Assembly: GCA_030656215.1 (NCBI GenBank)
Contig: JAUSOD010000043.1
Coordinates: 1 to 63,036, forward strand
Direction: 5' to 3'
From: Azoarcus sp.
GTDB taxonomy: Bacteria > Pseudomonadota > Gammaproteobacteria > Burkholderiales > Rhodocyclaceae
DNA: 63,036 bases
Shown here: positions 13,685-22,512 of the stretch, in pieces
Position numbering within the stretch: the first letter of the stretch is position 1
Layout: each line of letters begins with the position of its first letter
Notes under the pieces: generated by a model
The model's database searches: none
The model's input: the letters and a program-made list of their open reading frames with translations, nothing else
Told to the model about the DNA's origin: nothing
Translations under genes and position numbers: made by a program

Positions 13685-13708
13685 GGACAGGACGACGTTC
13701 GTCTGTCC
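13685..13708. promoter_or_regulatory. Dyad in the M32 peptidase / RND efflux divergent region
   Basis: GGACA-G-GACGA-CGT-TCGTC-TGTCC is an interrupted 10-bp inverted repeat centred in the 285-bp divergent region, about 110 bp before the efflux operon. No regulator gene is adjacent. It could be an operator for a regulator encoded elsewhere or merely a hairpin. The repeat itself is certain, its function is not. Confidence 0.35.
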
Positions 13709-13814
13709 GATCCAACGCTCAGGCCGGAACCTTTTCGCGTTTGACCGACTCTCCTTCTGCGCGCCAATAATGATTCTCGATATCGCCTGAACCATGCTGA
13801 CTGGGGAAATTTGA

Positions 13815-14891
13815 ATGACCATGTTTTCGGGTGCCCGGAGGAACCGGCGCATGAGCTTGTGGGTGCTCGCATTCATCGCCACGACAGCGAATGCGCAGTC
13901 CCCGCGCGTGGTGCTGGGTGAAGTCGAACGCGGTCCGCTGATCGAAGAGATCGCACTGAACGGCACCGTGGCGGCGCAGCGGAACGTCGAGATATCCGTG
14001 TCGATCGCCGGCCTGGTGCGCGAGCGGGTGGTAGACATCGGCACCCAGGTTTCCCGCGGCGATCTCTTGCTCCGTCTGGACGACGAGCTCCCGCGTCTGG
14101 AGCATGAGCGCAGCAAGGCCGAGGTGCGCGAAGCCGAGAAGCGCCTGACCGAAGCACAGCGCCTGCTGGAGCAGGCACGCAGCGTGAGCGGTGGGCGGGT
14201 GATCCCGGCCACCGAGCAGGCGCGGCGCTCGAGCGAGGTCGGCATTGCCGAAGCCGCGCTGGGGCGGACACGCGCGGCCGAGCGCCTGCAGGCCGCGCGA
14301 CTGCGCCGTCACGCCCTGCACGCCCCTTTCGACGCCATCGTCAGTGCGCGCGCGGCGGATGTCGGACAATGGCTCGAGCCCGGCGATTCGGTGTTCACGC
14401 TGGTCGATACCGCGGACCTGCTGCTCAACTTCCAGGTGCCACAACAGGCCTTCCGTCTGCTCGGGCCGAATGCGGTGCTGTCGGTCGACCTGCCCGGCAC
14501 AGGTAAGCGCCCCGCCGCCATCTCGACCTGGCTTCCGGTCACCGACGTGCAGGCGCGTACCTTCCTGCTGCGTGCCCGCCCGCCGGCAGACTCCAAACTG
14601 GTGCCCGGCATGGCGGTGTCGGCGACGCTGCAGCTGGTGCTCAGTGAAGAGGCGCTGTCAGTGGCACGGGATGCGATCAACCGCTACCCGGATGGCCGCG
14701 TTACGGTGTGGGTGGCGGAGCCCGCCGGGGACAAGGGTCTGCACCGCGTACGTGAGCAGCTCGTGCGGGTCGGCGGGTCGGCCGGCGGCATGGTTTTCAT
14801 CACCGAGGGCCTTACCGGCCGCGAAAGCGTCGTGACGCGGGGCAACGAGGCCTTGCGCGACGGCCTCGAAGTCAACACCGCGGGCGGCTGA
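13815..14891 (+). CDS. RND efflux periplasmic adaptor (membrane fusion protein)
   Basis: This 358-residue secreted adaptor links an inner-membrane RND pump to an outer-membrane channel. It begins with a signal peptide (LWVLAFIATTANA before QSPRV). Next come a lipoyl/biotinyl half-motif (EISVSIAGLVRERVVDIGTQ), a coiled-coil hairpin rich in Glu/Arg (about residues 95-155), the second lipoyl half (LHAPFDAIVSARAADVGQWL) and beta-barrel segments. GGGGAA lies just before ATG 13815. It ends 4 nt before the pump gene. No outer-membrane TolC-like gene is in the operon, so the channel is probably encoded elsewhere. Substrate cannot be told from sequence. Confidence 0.92.
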   Translation: MTMFSGARRNRRMSLWVLAFIATTANAQSPRVVLGEVERGPLIEEIALNGTVAAQRNVEISVSIAGLVRERVVDIGTQVSRGDLLLRLDDELPRLEHERSKAEVREAEKRLTEAQRLLEQARSVSGGRVIPATEQARRSSEVGIAEAALGRTRAAERLQAARLRRHALHAPFDAIVSARAADVGQWLEPGDSVFTLVDTADLLLNFQVPQQAFRLLGPNAVLSVDLPGTGKRPAAISTWLPVTDVQARTFLLRARPPADSKLVPGMAVSATLQLVLSEEALSVARDAINRYPDGRVTVWVAEPAGDKGLHRVREQLVRVGGSAGGMVFITEGLTGRESVVTRGNEALRDGLEVNTAGG

Positions 14892-14895
14892 ACCG

Positions 14896-17800
14896 ATGTT
14901 CGCACGCATCATTGGGCGGGGCACACTGGTAGCCGTCATCTCGCTGATCGTGCTGATCCTCGGCATCGTCGCCGCCTTGCGCATTCCGGTGCAGATGATC
15001 CCGGATCTCGAAGTGCGCACGGTCAGCGTTGAAACGCGCTGGCCCGGGGCCACGCCGCAGGACGTGGAGAAGGACATCGTGATCGAGCAGGAGCGCTATC
15101 TGCGCAACCTGCCCAACCTGCAGCGCATGACGTCCACCGCCGGCAACGGTTTCGCCGAGATCGAACTGGAGTTTCCGTTCGGGGTCGATGTCACCCAGGC
15201 GTTGATCGAGGTGAACAACGCGCTCAGCCGCGTCAGCGACTACCCGCGCAACGTCGATCAGCCGCGCATCGTTGCAAGCTCCTTCTCGGCCAACGCCTTC
15301 ATGCACTTCGGCCTAGGACCGCTCGACGGCGACCCGCGGCGCGTCGACGTACGGCTGATGCAGGACTTTGTCGAAGATCGGGTACGCCCGCGCATGGAGA
15401 GCATAGCCGGGGTATCCGAAGTTCGCGTCAACGGCGGCCTGGAGCGCCAGTTGCAGGTGCTGCTCGACGCCGAAGCGCTGGCCCAGCGCGGCCTCGGCCT
15501 GACCGACGTGCGCGACGCCATCCGCGCGCGCAACCAGGACATCTCCGGCGGCGAAGTCACCGCCGGCAAGCGCCGTTACCTGCTGCGCACGGTCGGCCGT
15601 TTTCAGAATCCGGCCGACTTGGCCGACCTCGTCCTGCGCCGCGACGGCGACAGTGTCCTGCGGCTGGGCGACGTCGCCGAGGTGCGCCAAGGCAATGCCC
15701 GCCCGCGCTTCGTCAGCCGCTTCAACGGCGACCCCAGGCTGGCCCTTCAGGTCCGCCGCCAGCCCGGATCCAATGTCATCGAGATCAAGCGCGCGATGCT
15801 CGCCGAAGTGGCTGCAATCAATGCGGACGTTCTCCACCCGGCGGGAATGCAACTCGAGCTCAACTCGGACGACGTGCGCTACGTCGAAGCGTCCATCCGC
15901 AACGTGTGGACCAATCTGGCCATCGGCAGTGTCTTCGCCACCCTGGTGATGTTCGCCTTTCTGCGCTCGGCCCGGGCAACCCTGGTCGGGGTGATCGGCA
16001 TCCCCCTGTGCGCAGTGGTGGCCTTCATCTCGCTGATGGCGGCCGGCCGCACGATCAACGTGATTTCGCTCGCCGGCGTGGCCTTCGCCATCGGCATGAC
16101 CATCGACAACAGCATCGTCGTGTTGGAGAACATCGAGCGCCATCGGCGCCGCGGACTGGAGCGCATCGAATCCGCGCTGCAGGGCGTGCGCGAAGTCTGG
16201 CCGGCGGTGCTGGCGTCGACGATGACGACGGTGCTGGTGTTCCTGCCCATCCTGTTCATCGTCGAAGAGGCCGGCCAGTTGTATTCCGATGTCGCGATCG
16301 CGATTTCGGGCGCCATTCTCGCTTCGATGCTGGTCGCCATCACGCTGATACCGGCCTTGTGCGCGCGGATCGATTTCGGCCAGCGTGAGGGCGATGCAGG
16401 GCAGTTTCCGCGCCTCAACCACGCACTGCGCGGGCTGCTCGCCACCCCGATGCGGCGCGCTGCGGTGATGCTCGGCACGGTCGTGGGCGCAAGCCTCATC
16501 ATCGCGCTGCTGACGCCGCCCGCCGAGTACCTGCCCGAAGGCGAGGAGCCCAAGACCTTTGCCTCGATGAACCCGCCGCCCGGCTACAACCTGGAGACCA
16601 TGGGCGAGATCGCGCGCAAGGTGGAAGCCTATTTCCTGCCCCATATCGACGCAGCCCCGGCAGCCTTCCTGCGCGGTGACACGCCAGTGCCGCCGATCCG
16701 CTACATCAATCTCGGCTACGACCCGACGCGACTGCGCATCATCGCCGAGACGGTGGACCCGGTGCACATCGACGCGCTGATGGAGGCGATCACCGTCCAC
16801 TACGAGAGCTACCCCGGCATGCGCGCGTTTGCGGCGAAGGGCTCCATTATCTCCAGCAACGACGGCGGCACGCGCAGCATCAGCCTGGACATCTCCGGCC
16901 CTGACCTGCCCGCCATCTTCGCCACCGCCCGCACCGTGGATCGGCGTGCGCGCGAGCTGTTCGACCGCCCGCGCATCCAGAGCCAGCCCTCCAGCCTCAT
17001 CCTGGCGCAACCGCTGGTGCAGATCCGCCCGCGCTGGGACCGCGCCGCCGAGCTCGGCCTGACCACCGATGCCATCGGCTTCAGCATCGCCGCGCTGAAC
17101 GAAGGCGCCTATGTCGACGACTTCTTCCTCGGGGACGACAAGATCGACATCTATCTGTACGGTACCGACACCGCCGAACCGCGCCTGGAGCAGCTGCCCG
17201 GCCTGCTGCTGCGCACCCCCGGCGGGGCCACGCTGCCGCTGGCGGCCATTGCCGATATCGAGGAACTGGCAGACACCATCTCGATCCGCCGAGTCGACGG
17301 TCGTCGCACCGTGACGCTCGACATCATCCCGCCCGAAGAGGTCGCGCTCGAAACCGGTGTGGAACGAGTACGCCGCGACCTGATCGGCGCCATGCAGGCA
17401 TCGGGCGAACTGCGCGGCGACATCGTGATCGACATCTCCGGCGCGAGCGATCAGCTCGAGCGCACGCGCGCGGCGCTTACCGGCAACTTTCTCATCGCGC
17501 TGGTGATCGTCTATCTGCTGCTGGTCGCCATCTTCACCCACTGGGGCTATCCGCTGCTGATCATGACCACGATTCCGCTCGGGGTGGCCGGCGGTCTCGT
17601 CGGCCTCGCATTGATGAACGGGTTCGGCGCACTGTTACCACTGGTCGGCCTGGCACCGATTACCCAGCCCTTCGACATGATCACCATGCTGGGCTTCCTG
17701 ATCCTGATGGGCACCGTGGTGAACAACCCCATCCTCATCGTCGATCAGGCACGGCGGAACCTGGAACATGAGCACATGCCGCTGCTGCAGGCCGTCACTG

Positions 17801-18051
17801 CGGCCATCGAGGCACGCTTGCGGCCGATTGCGATGACCACGCTGACCACCCTTTGCGGCATCGCGCCCCTGGTGCTGATTCCCGGCGAAGGCACCGAGCT
17901 ATATCGCGGGGTGGGGGTCATCGTACTGTTCGGCCTGATGGGCGCGTCCCTCGTCACCTTGACCTTCCTGCCAGCAATGCTGGTCTTCATGCTCGGTATT
18001 GCTCGCCGCTTTGGCGCGGGCAAGGTGCAGCCCGCGTCCAGTGAAAGCTGA
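14896..18051 (+). CDS. RND efflux transporter permease (AcrB/HAE-like)
   Basis: This is a 1051-residue proton-driven inner-membrane pump. TM1 is near residues 10-30 and the large porter domain is split in two. TM2-TM6 include the motif AFAIGMTIDNSIVVLENIERHRRRG (single Asp in TM4), and the second half repeats the topology (ITMLGFLILMGTVVNNPILIVDQ). Lack of the DFGxxxD-type metal-pump signature argues for drug/amphiphile rather than heavy-metal export, though the substrate is unknown. It is directly downstream of its adaptor. Convergent uvrC follows after 85 nt. A 742-codon antisense frame overlapping this gene is a codon-bias shadow. Confidence 0.94.
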   Translation: MFARIIGRGTLVAVISLIVLILGIVAALRIPVQMIPDLEVRTVSVETRWPGATPQDVEKDIVIEQERYLRNLPNLQRMTSTAGNGFAEIELEFPFGVDVTQALIEVNNALSRVSDYPRNVDQPRIVASSFSANAFMHFGLGPLDGDPRRVDVRLMQDFVEDRVRPRMESIAGVSEVRVNGGLERQLQVLLDAEALAQRGLGLTDVRDAIRARNQDISGGEVTAGKRRYLLRTVGRFQNPADLADLVLRRDGDSVLRLGDVAEVRQGNARPRFVSRFNGDPRLALQVRRQPGSNVIEIKRAMLAEVAAINADVLHPAGMQLELNSDDVRYVEASIRNVWTNLAIGSVFATLVMFAFLRSARATLVGVIGIPLCAVVAFISLMAAGRTINVISLAGVAFAIGMTIDNSIVVLENIERHRRRGLERIESALQGVREVWPAVLASTMTTVLVFLPILFIVEEAGQLYSDVAIAISGAILASMLVAITLIPALCARIDFGQREGDAGQFPRLNHALRGLLATPMRRAAVMLGTVVGASLIIALLTPPAEYLPEGEEPKTFASMNPPPGYNLETMGEIARKVEAYFLPHIDAAPAAFLRGDTPVPPIRYINLGYDPTRLRIIAETVDPVHIDALMEAITVHYESYPGMRAFAAKGSIISSNDGGTRSISLDISGPDLPAIFATARTVDRRARELFDRPRIQSQPSSLILAQPLVQIRPRWDRAAELGLTTDAIGFSIAALNEGAYVDDFFLGDDKIDIYLYGTDTAEPRLEQLPGLLLRTPGGATLPLAAIADIEELADTISIRRVDGRRTVTLDIIPPEEVALETGVERVRRDLIGAMQASGELRGDIVIDISGASDQLERTRAALTGNFLIALVIVYLLLVAIFTHWGYPLLIMTTIPLGVAGGLVGLALMNGFGALLPLVGLAPITQPFDMITMLGFLILMGTVVNNPILIVDQARRNLEHEHMPLLQAVTAAIEARLRPIAMTTLTTLCGIAPLVLIPGEGTELYRGVGVIVLFGLMGASLVTLTFLPAMLVFMLGIARRFGAGKVQPASSES

Positions 18052-18136
18052 ATCATCCTCCAGCCGTCACCCCTGGCCGGGAGGCTGCGGCCGCGACCCG
18101 TCAGCAGTTGCGAGACCCGGCTCACGGTTTGGCGAT

Positions 18137-19945
18137 TCAACGCAGCGCAGCGTGAATGTCTTCGGCCAGCTTGCGGCTGACGCCCTCTACCCGGCACAGG
18201 TCCTCGATGGTGGCGCTGCGCACTCCGTCCAGTCCGCCGAAGGCGGCGAGCAGGCTACGGCGGCGGGCGGGTCCGACGCCCGGGATATCGTCCAGTTTGG
18301 AGCCGATGCGGGCCTTGCCGCGCTTGGCGCGATGGCCGGTGATGGCGAAGCGGTGGGCTTCGTCGCGGATTTCGATGATCAGATGCAGTGCCGCAGAGGC
18401 GCCGCCGAGCGCGAGCCCTTCACGCCCGTCCGGGAAGATGAGGGTTTCGAGGCCAGCCTTGCGTCCCTCGCCTTTGGCTACGCCGACCATGAATACCGAT
18501 TCGAGCCCGACGTCGCCCAGGATCTCGGCTGCGGCACTGACCTGACCCTTGCCGCCATCGATCAGGATCAGGTCGGGGCACACGCCCTCCCCGGCTGCGA
18601 CCTTGCCGTAGCGCCGTTCCAGCACCTGGCGCATGGCGGCGAAGTCGTCACCGGGGGTGATGCCCGCAATGTTGTAGCGGCGATACTCGGCACGCTTCAT
18701 CGCGCCGGCCTCGCACACCACACATGAGGCAACGGTGGCCTCGCCCATGGTGTGGCTGATGTCGAAGCATTCGATACGCTGTGGCGCCTCCGGCAGGTCG
18801 AGCACGTCGCGCAGGGCTTCGAGGCGCTGTTCGATGCGGCCGGTGTCGCGGGCGCGGGCCTGGATGGCGAGACTGGCGTTGTTCTCGGCCATTTCCATCC
18901 ATGCTTTTTCGGCGGCATAGCGTGGCGAGATGACGCCGGGCGGACGATCGGTGATCTCGGCCAGGATCTCGCGTACCGCTTCGGCGCCGATGTTGAGCAG
19001 TATTCGTGCGGGGATCGGGTGTTCGGCGTAGTGCTGTTCGACGAAGGCCAGCAGGGCGTCGGCCGCGCCGGCGACGGCGGCACCGCTCGGAAATTGCGGC
19101 CGGTCGCCAAGGTGGCGGCCGCCGCGGACCATGGCGATGTTGATGCAGATGAGGCCGTCTTCTTCGACCGCGGCGAGGATGTCGACGTCTTCATCCTTGC
19201 GGCTGTCGACGAACTGGCGGTGAAGCACGGCCTGCAGGACGCGGACCTGGTCGCGGCAGGCGGCGGCTTCTTCGAAGGCGAGGCGTTCGGCGGCGGTTTG
19301 CATGCGCCGGGTGAGGTCGTCGATCACTTCGTTGGCCTGGCCGTCGAGAAATCGGGTGGCGAGGCGGACGTCGGCGGCATAGGCGGCTTTGTCGATGAGG
19401 TCGACGCAGGGGCCGGTGCAGCGTTTGATCTGGTTGAGCAGACAGGGGCGCGAGCGGTTCTGGTAGACGGTGTTTTCGCAGGTGCGGAGCTGGAAGGTTT
19501 TCTGCAGCAGGTGGATGGTTTCACGCACTGCATAGGCGTTGGGAAAGGGGCCGAAGTAGCGCGCGCCTTTGGCGAAGGCGCCACGGTGGTAGGCGAGGCG
19601 GGGGAATTCGTCGGCGGAGAGTTCGATGTAGGGGTAGGTTTTGTCGTCGCGGAAGAGGATGTTGTAGCGCGGGGCAAGGCTTTTGATGAGGTTGTTTTCG
19701 AGGATCAGGGCTTCCGCTTCGGAGCGGGTGGGGGTGACGTCGACGCGATGGACCTGCGCGACCATCATGGCGATGCGCGGGCTGGACTGGGTACGCAGGA
19801 AGTAGCTGGAGACGCGGCGTTTGAGGTTCTTGGCCTTGCCGACGTAGAGCACTTTGTCTTCGGCGCCGATCATGCGATAGACGCCCGGATTTTCGGTCAG
19901 GGTGCGCAGGAAGGCTTTGGCGTCGAAGGCGGTTGGGTCGGTCAT
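18137..19945 (-). CDS. uvrC: Excinuclease ABC subunit C
   Basis: UvrC makes both incisions in nucleotide-excision repair after UvrA/UvrB load at damage. The 602-residue protein contains the N-terminal GIY-YIG nuclease (NPGVYRMIGAEDKVLYVGKA), a UVR domain around residues 200-240 that contacts UvrB, and the RNase H-like C-terminal nuclease (ECFDISHTMGEATVASCVV; LILIDGGKGQVSAA). It ends in tandem helix-hairpin-helix motifs (LDDIPGVGPARRRSLLAAFG). All expected parts are intact. It lies downstream of nagZ, with a 98-bp inverted-repeat element between. uvrB is elsewhere in this window, about 28 kb away. Confidence 0.98.
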   Translation of the reverse strand: MTDPTAFDAKAFLRTLTENPGVYRMIGAEDKVLYVGKAKNLKRRVSSYFLRTQSSPRIAMMVAQVHRVDVTPTRSEAEALILENNLIKSLAPRYNILFRDDKTYPYIELSADEFPRLAYHRGAFAKGARYFGPFPNAYAVRETIHLLQKTFQLRTCENTVYQNRSRPCLLNQIKRCTGPCVDLIDKAAYAADVRLATRFLDGQANEVIDDLTRRMQTAAERLAFEEAAACRDQVRVLQAVLHRQFVDSRKDEDVDILAAVEEDGLICINIAMVRGGRHLGDRPQFPSGAAVAGAADALLAFVEQHYAEHPIPARILLNIGAEAVREILAEITDRPPGVISPRYAAEKAWMEMAENNASLAIQARARDTGRIEQRLEALRDVLDLPEAPQRIECFDISHTMGEATVASCVVCEAGAMKRAEYRRYNIAGITPGDDFAAMRQVLERRYGKVAAGEGVCPDLILIDGGKGQVSAAAEILGDVGLESVFMVGVAKGEGRKAGLETLIFPDGREGLALGGASAALHLIIEIRDEAHRFAITGHRAKRGKARIGSKLDDIPGVGPARRRSLLAAFGGLDGVRSATIEDLCRVEGVSRKLAEDIHAALR

Positions 19946-19973
19946 TCAGTGGACGATATGTGTGATGGTCCGT

Positions 19974-20071
19974 TGGCTGGAGGGTCGGGAATTTGCTCTG
20001 CCGGCTGCGGAACTCGCCCTTCGGGCTCAGACAGTCCTCGCCGGCGCCACAAACACCCGACCCTCCAGCCA
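19974..20071. mobile_element. 98-bp MITE/REP-like element with 16-bp terminal inverted repeats
   Basis: TGGCTGGAGGGTCGGG (19974-19989) is matched by its exact reverse complement at 20056-20071. The 66-nt interior contains a small GCCC-TTC-GGGC hairpin and GCCGGC boxes. It fills most of the nagZ-uvrC gap. The layout is that of a non-autonomous miniature or REP/BIME-like element. No transposase or target duplication was identified, so the class is inference; a long-range terminator/processing structure is the alternative. Confidence 0.6.
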
Positions 20072-20096
20072 GCTTGGGTGCCAATTCGACGCGTGT

Positions 20097-21227
20097 CTAT
20101 GTCTTGCTGCTATCTCCGATCGTTGATGCCGTCATGATCGGACCAGTTTGAACGTCTTCCGCGATACCAACCACCTGTTCGCGTGCTGTGAGGTAGGGAC
20201 TATGGAGCTCCAGGGCAAAGCTGTCTGCCAGGTGCGGTGCGCGCGGTCTGGATGGAAGCACGGCGGCCAGGCGGGCGAGGCTTTCGGCATCCGGAAGCGG
20301 TGCCCAGCGGTCTAGCAGTTCGGCGGCGAGGTCGGGACGGTTGCACACCAGCAGCATGTCGCAGCCGGCGGCGTAGGCGGCCTTGGCGCGGCCGACGATG
20401 TCGCCGGCGACCTTCGCGCCTTCCATGTTGAGGTCGTCGCTGAAGATCACGCCCTTGAAGCCGAGGCGCTGGCGCAGGACGTCGCGCAGCCAGAAGGCGG
20501 AGAAGCCTGCGGGAGCCGGTTCGGGGCTCGGGTCGGCTGCCGGGTAGATGACGTGCGCGGGCATGACGCCGGCGAGTTGGCGGCCGAGGCGGTGGCGGTA
20601 GGGGGCGATGTCTTCCCCCCACAGCGTGTCGAAGTCGCGGGTGTCGATCGGGACTTCGTGGTGCGAGTCGGCCTCGACGTAGCCGTGGCCGGGGAAGTGT
20701 TTGCCGACGCAGCCCATGCCGGCCTCGGTCATGCCGGCGGCCAGCGCCTGGGCAAGCGTGGCGGTGACCTGCGCGTCGCGGTGGAAGGCGCGGTTGCCGA
20801 TGGCGCGGCTGACGCCGTAGTCGAGGTCGAGCACCGGGGTGAAGCTGAGGTCTACGCCGTGGGCGAGCAGTTCGGCGGCGAGCACGTAACCGGTGGCACG
20901 GGCGGCGTCTAGCGCGTGCAGGTGATCGTGCTCCCACAGCTGACCGAGAGTGCGCATCGCCGGCAGGCGGGTGAAGCCGTCGGTGCGGAAACGTTGCACG
21001 CGGCCGCCTTCATGGTCGACGGCGATGATTAGCGCCGGGTCGCGCAGGCCGCGGATCTCGGCGGTGAGCGCGGCGAGCTGGTCGGATCCGGTGAAGTTGC
21101 GGGCGAACAGGATGACGCCGCCAACCAGCGGATCGCACAGGCGTTCGCGCTCTTCGTCGGTGATGCGGGTGCCGGCGACGTCGATCATCACGGGGCCACG
21201 GGGTAGATTCAGCGGATTTTCGGGCAT
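20097..21227 (-). CDS. nagZ: Beta-N-acetylhexosaminidase (GH3)
   Basis: NagZ removes N-acetylglucosamine from anhydro-muropeptides during cytoplasmic peptidoglycan recycling. The 376-residue protein has the GH3 NagZ hallmarks VDHEGGRVQRF, GMGCVGKHFPGHGYVEADSH (the His loop serving as general acid/base) and VIFSDDLNMEGA (nucleophile Asp). The start ATG 21227 has AGGA five nt upstream. The C-terminus is about 25 residues longer than usual and low in similarity. It follows acpS on the same strand after a 141-bp gap holding a tandem repeat. NagZ can influence beta-lactamase induction in other bacteria; nothing here shows that. Confidence 0.96.
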   Translation of the reverse strand: MPENPLNLPRGPVMIDVAGTRITDEERERLCDPLVGGVILFARNFTGSDQLAALTAEIRGLRDPALIIAVDHEGGRVQRFRTDGFTRLPAMRTLGQLWEHDHLHALDAARATGYVLAAELLAHGVDLSFTPVLDLDYGVSRAIGNRAFHRDAQVTATLAQALAAGMTEAGMGCVGKHFPGHGYVEADSHHEVPIDTRDFDTLWGEDIAPYRHRLGRQLAGVMPAHVIYPAADPSPEPAPAGFSAFWLRDVLRQRLGFKGVIFSDDLNMEGAKVAGDIVGRAKAAYAAGCDMLLVCNRPDLAAELLDRWAPLPDAESLARLAAVLPSRPRAPHLADSFALELHSPYLTAREQVVGIAEDVQTGPIMTASTIGDSSKT

Positions 21228-21280
21228 ATATCCTGGTTGATCATGGGTCTTGTTCAGAGGCTTTGGTTCAGTCGCGGTAG

Positions 21281-21319
21281 CTTGAGTCGGTCACTTGAGT
21301 CGGTCACTTGAGTCGGTCG
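21281..21319. repeat. 13-bp tandem repeat, three copies, between acpS and nagZ
   Basis: CTTGAGTCGGTCA occurs at 21281-21293 and 21294-21306, followed by a third copy differing in its last base (21307-21319). It lies 54 nt upstream of the nagZ start codon, inside the probable leader or promoter region. Confidence 0.92.
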
Positions 21320-21368
21320 CTTCGTGTCGTATGCGTCACATCCGTTACGGCGGCTCAGTCACGTCAGA

Positions 21369-21746
21369 TCAGGTACGTTCGATGACGGCGAAGGCCACCA
21401 CGTAGTCGTGTTCGTCGGTCAGGCTGAGGTGGGCGCCGAGCCGGTGTTCGACCATGTATTGCGCCAGGCGCTCGTCGTAGTGGAAGCTCGGTTTGCCGAG
21501 TTCATCGTGGCCGACCGCCACCGCATGCAGGGTTGCGGGCATGGCAACCCCAGTGCCGAGCGCCTTGCCGAAGGCTTCCTTGGCGGCGAAGCGTTTGGCA
21601 AGAAAGCGTGCCGGGTCGCGGCTGGCGCGCCAGGCGTCCCGTTCCGATTCCGCCAGGATGCGCAGGGCAAAGCGTTCGCCATGGCGTTCGAGTGAAGTCC
21701 GCACGCGCTCGATGCGGACGATGTCGGTGCCGACGCCGTGGATCAT
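21369..21746 (-). CDS. acpS: Holo-[acyl-carrier-protein] synthase
   Basis: AcpS transfers 4'-phosphopantetheine from CoA onto the serine of acyl carrier protein. The 125-residue protein has both signature motifs: GTDIVRIERV (Mg-binding Asp) near the N-terminus and RFAAKEAFGKALGTG in the centre. It lies 16 nt after pdxJ, matching the pdxJ-acpS pairing seen in E. coli. Its substrate, AcpP, is encoded 14 kb away in this window. Confidence 0.97.
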   Translation of the reverse strand: MIHGVGTDIVRIERVRTSLERHGERFALRILAESERDAWRASRDPARFLAKRFAAKEAFGKALGTGVAMPATLHAVAVGHDELGKPSFHYDERLAQYMVEHRLGAHLSLTDEHDYVVAFAVIERT

Positions 21747-21762
21747 GCAGCCCTGCTCCCGT

Positions 21763-22512
21763 TCACCGAGTTGCCACTTCGCGCATCAGGCGCTTCATCT
21801 CGGTCACCGCTGCACGGAGGCCGGTGAATACCGCGCGGCTGACGATGGCATGACCGATGTGCAGCTCGCGTACGCCGGGCAGACGCGCAATCGGTTGCAC
21901 GTTGTAGTAGTTGAGAGCGTGTCCGGCGTTAAAGCGCATACCGAGCGCGCGTGCTGCCTCGCCGGCCACCCTCACCTTTTCCAGTTCGGCGAGCACGGCT
22001 GCACTCTCGCTGTCGCGGCCGGCGTCATGGAAGGCGTGGGCATAGGGGCCGGTGTGTATTTCGCACACCTTTGCGCCTATGCGCGCGGCGGCCTCGATCT
22101 GCGCTGGCTCGGCATCGATGAATACGCTGGTGACGATGCCGGCATCCGCCAGGCGGGCGATGACATCTTGCAGTCGCGCTTCCTGCGCGAGCACGTCGAG
22201 CCCGCCCTCGGTGGTGATCTCGTGCCGGCCTTCGGGCACCAGCATGGCCATCTCCGGCTTCAAGCCGCAGGCAATGCCGACCATTTCGTCGGTGGCGCCC
22301 ATCTCCAGGTTGAGCTTGACCTGGGTCAGCTCGCGCAGCTTGCGCACGTCGGCGTCGTTGATGTGGCGCCGGTCTTCGCGCAGGTGCACGGTGATGCCGT
22401 CTGCGCCGCCAAGGTGGGCTTCGACCGCCGCCCACACCGGATCAGGCTCCCAGGTACGTCGCGCCTGGCGCAGCGTGGCGACGTGGTCGATGTTTACGCC
22501 GAGTTCGATCAC
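21763..22512 (-). CDS. pdxJ: Pyridoxine 5'-phosphate synthase
   Basis: PdxJ condenses 1-deoxyxylulose-5-phosphate with 3-amino-2-oxopropyl phosphate to form pyridoxine phosphate in the DXP-dependent B6 pathway. The 249-residue TIM barrel begins [19 protein letters not shown] and carries [15 protein letters not shown] and the phosphate-binding [13 protein letters not shown]. It starts with GTG, whose GTGA overlaps the recO stop by 4 nt, so translation is coupled. Several PLP enzymes (GlgP, the aminotransferase) lie in the same window, but there is no sign of shared regulation. Confidence 0.97.
   Translation of the reverse strand: MIELGVNIDHVATLRQARRTWEPDPVWAAVEAHLGGADGITVHLREDRRHINDADVRKLRELTQVKLNLEMGATDEMVGIACGLKPEMAMLVPEGRHEITTEGGLDVLAQEARLQDVIARLADAGIVTSVFIDAEPAQIEAAARIGAKVCEIHTGPYAHAFHDAGRDSESAAVLAELEKVRVAGEAARALGMRFNAGHALNYYNVQPIARLPGVRELHIGHAIVSRAVFTGLRAAVTEMKRLMREVATR

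Noticed and set aside
15313-17541. 742-codon antisense frame across the RND pump gene
   Set aside because: It mirrors the codon bias of a GC-rich gene; its translation is Gly/His/Arg/Asp-rich without domain motifs, while the plus-strand frame is a clear RND transporter.
18752-20137. 461-codon plus-strand frame across uvrC and the inverted-repeat element
   Set aside because: Val/Gly/Ala-rich shadow of uvrC.
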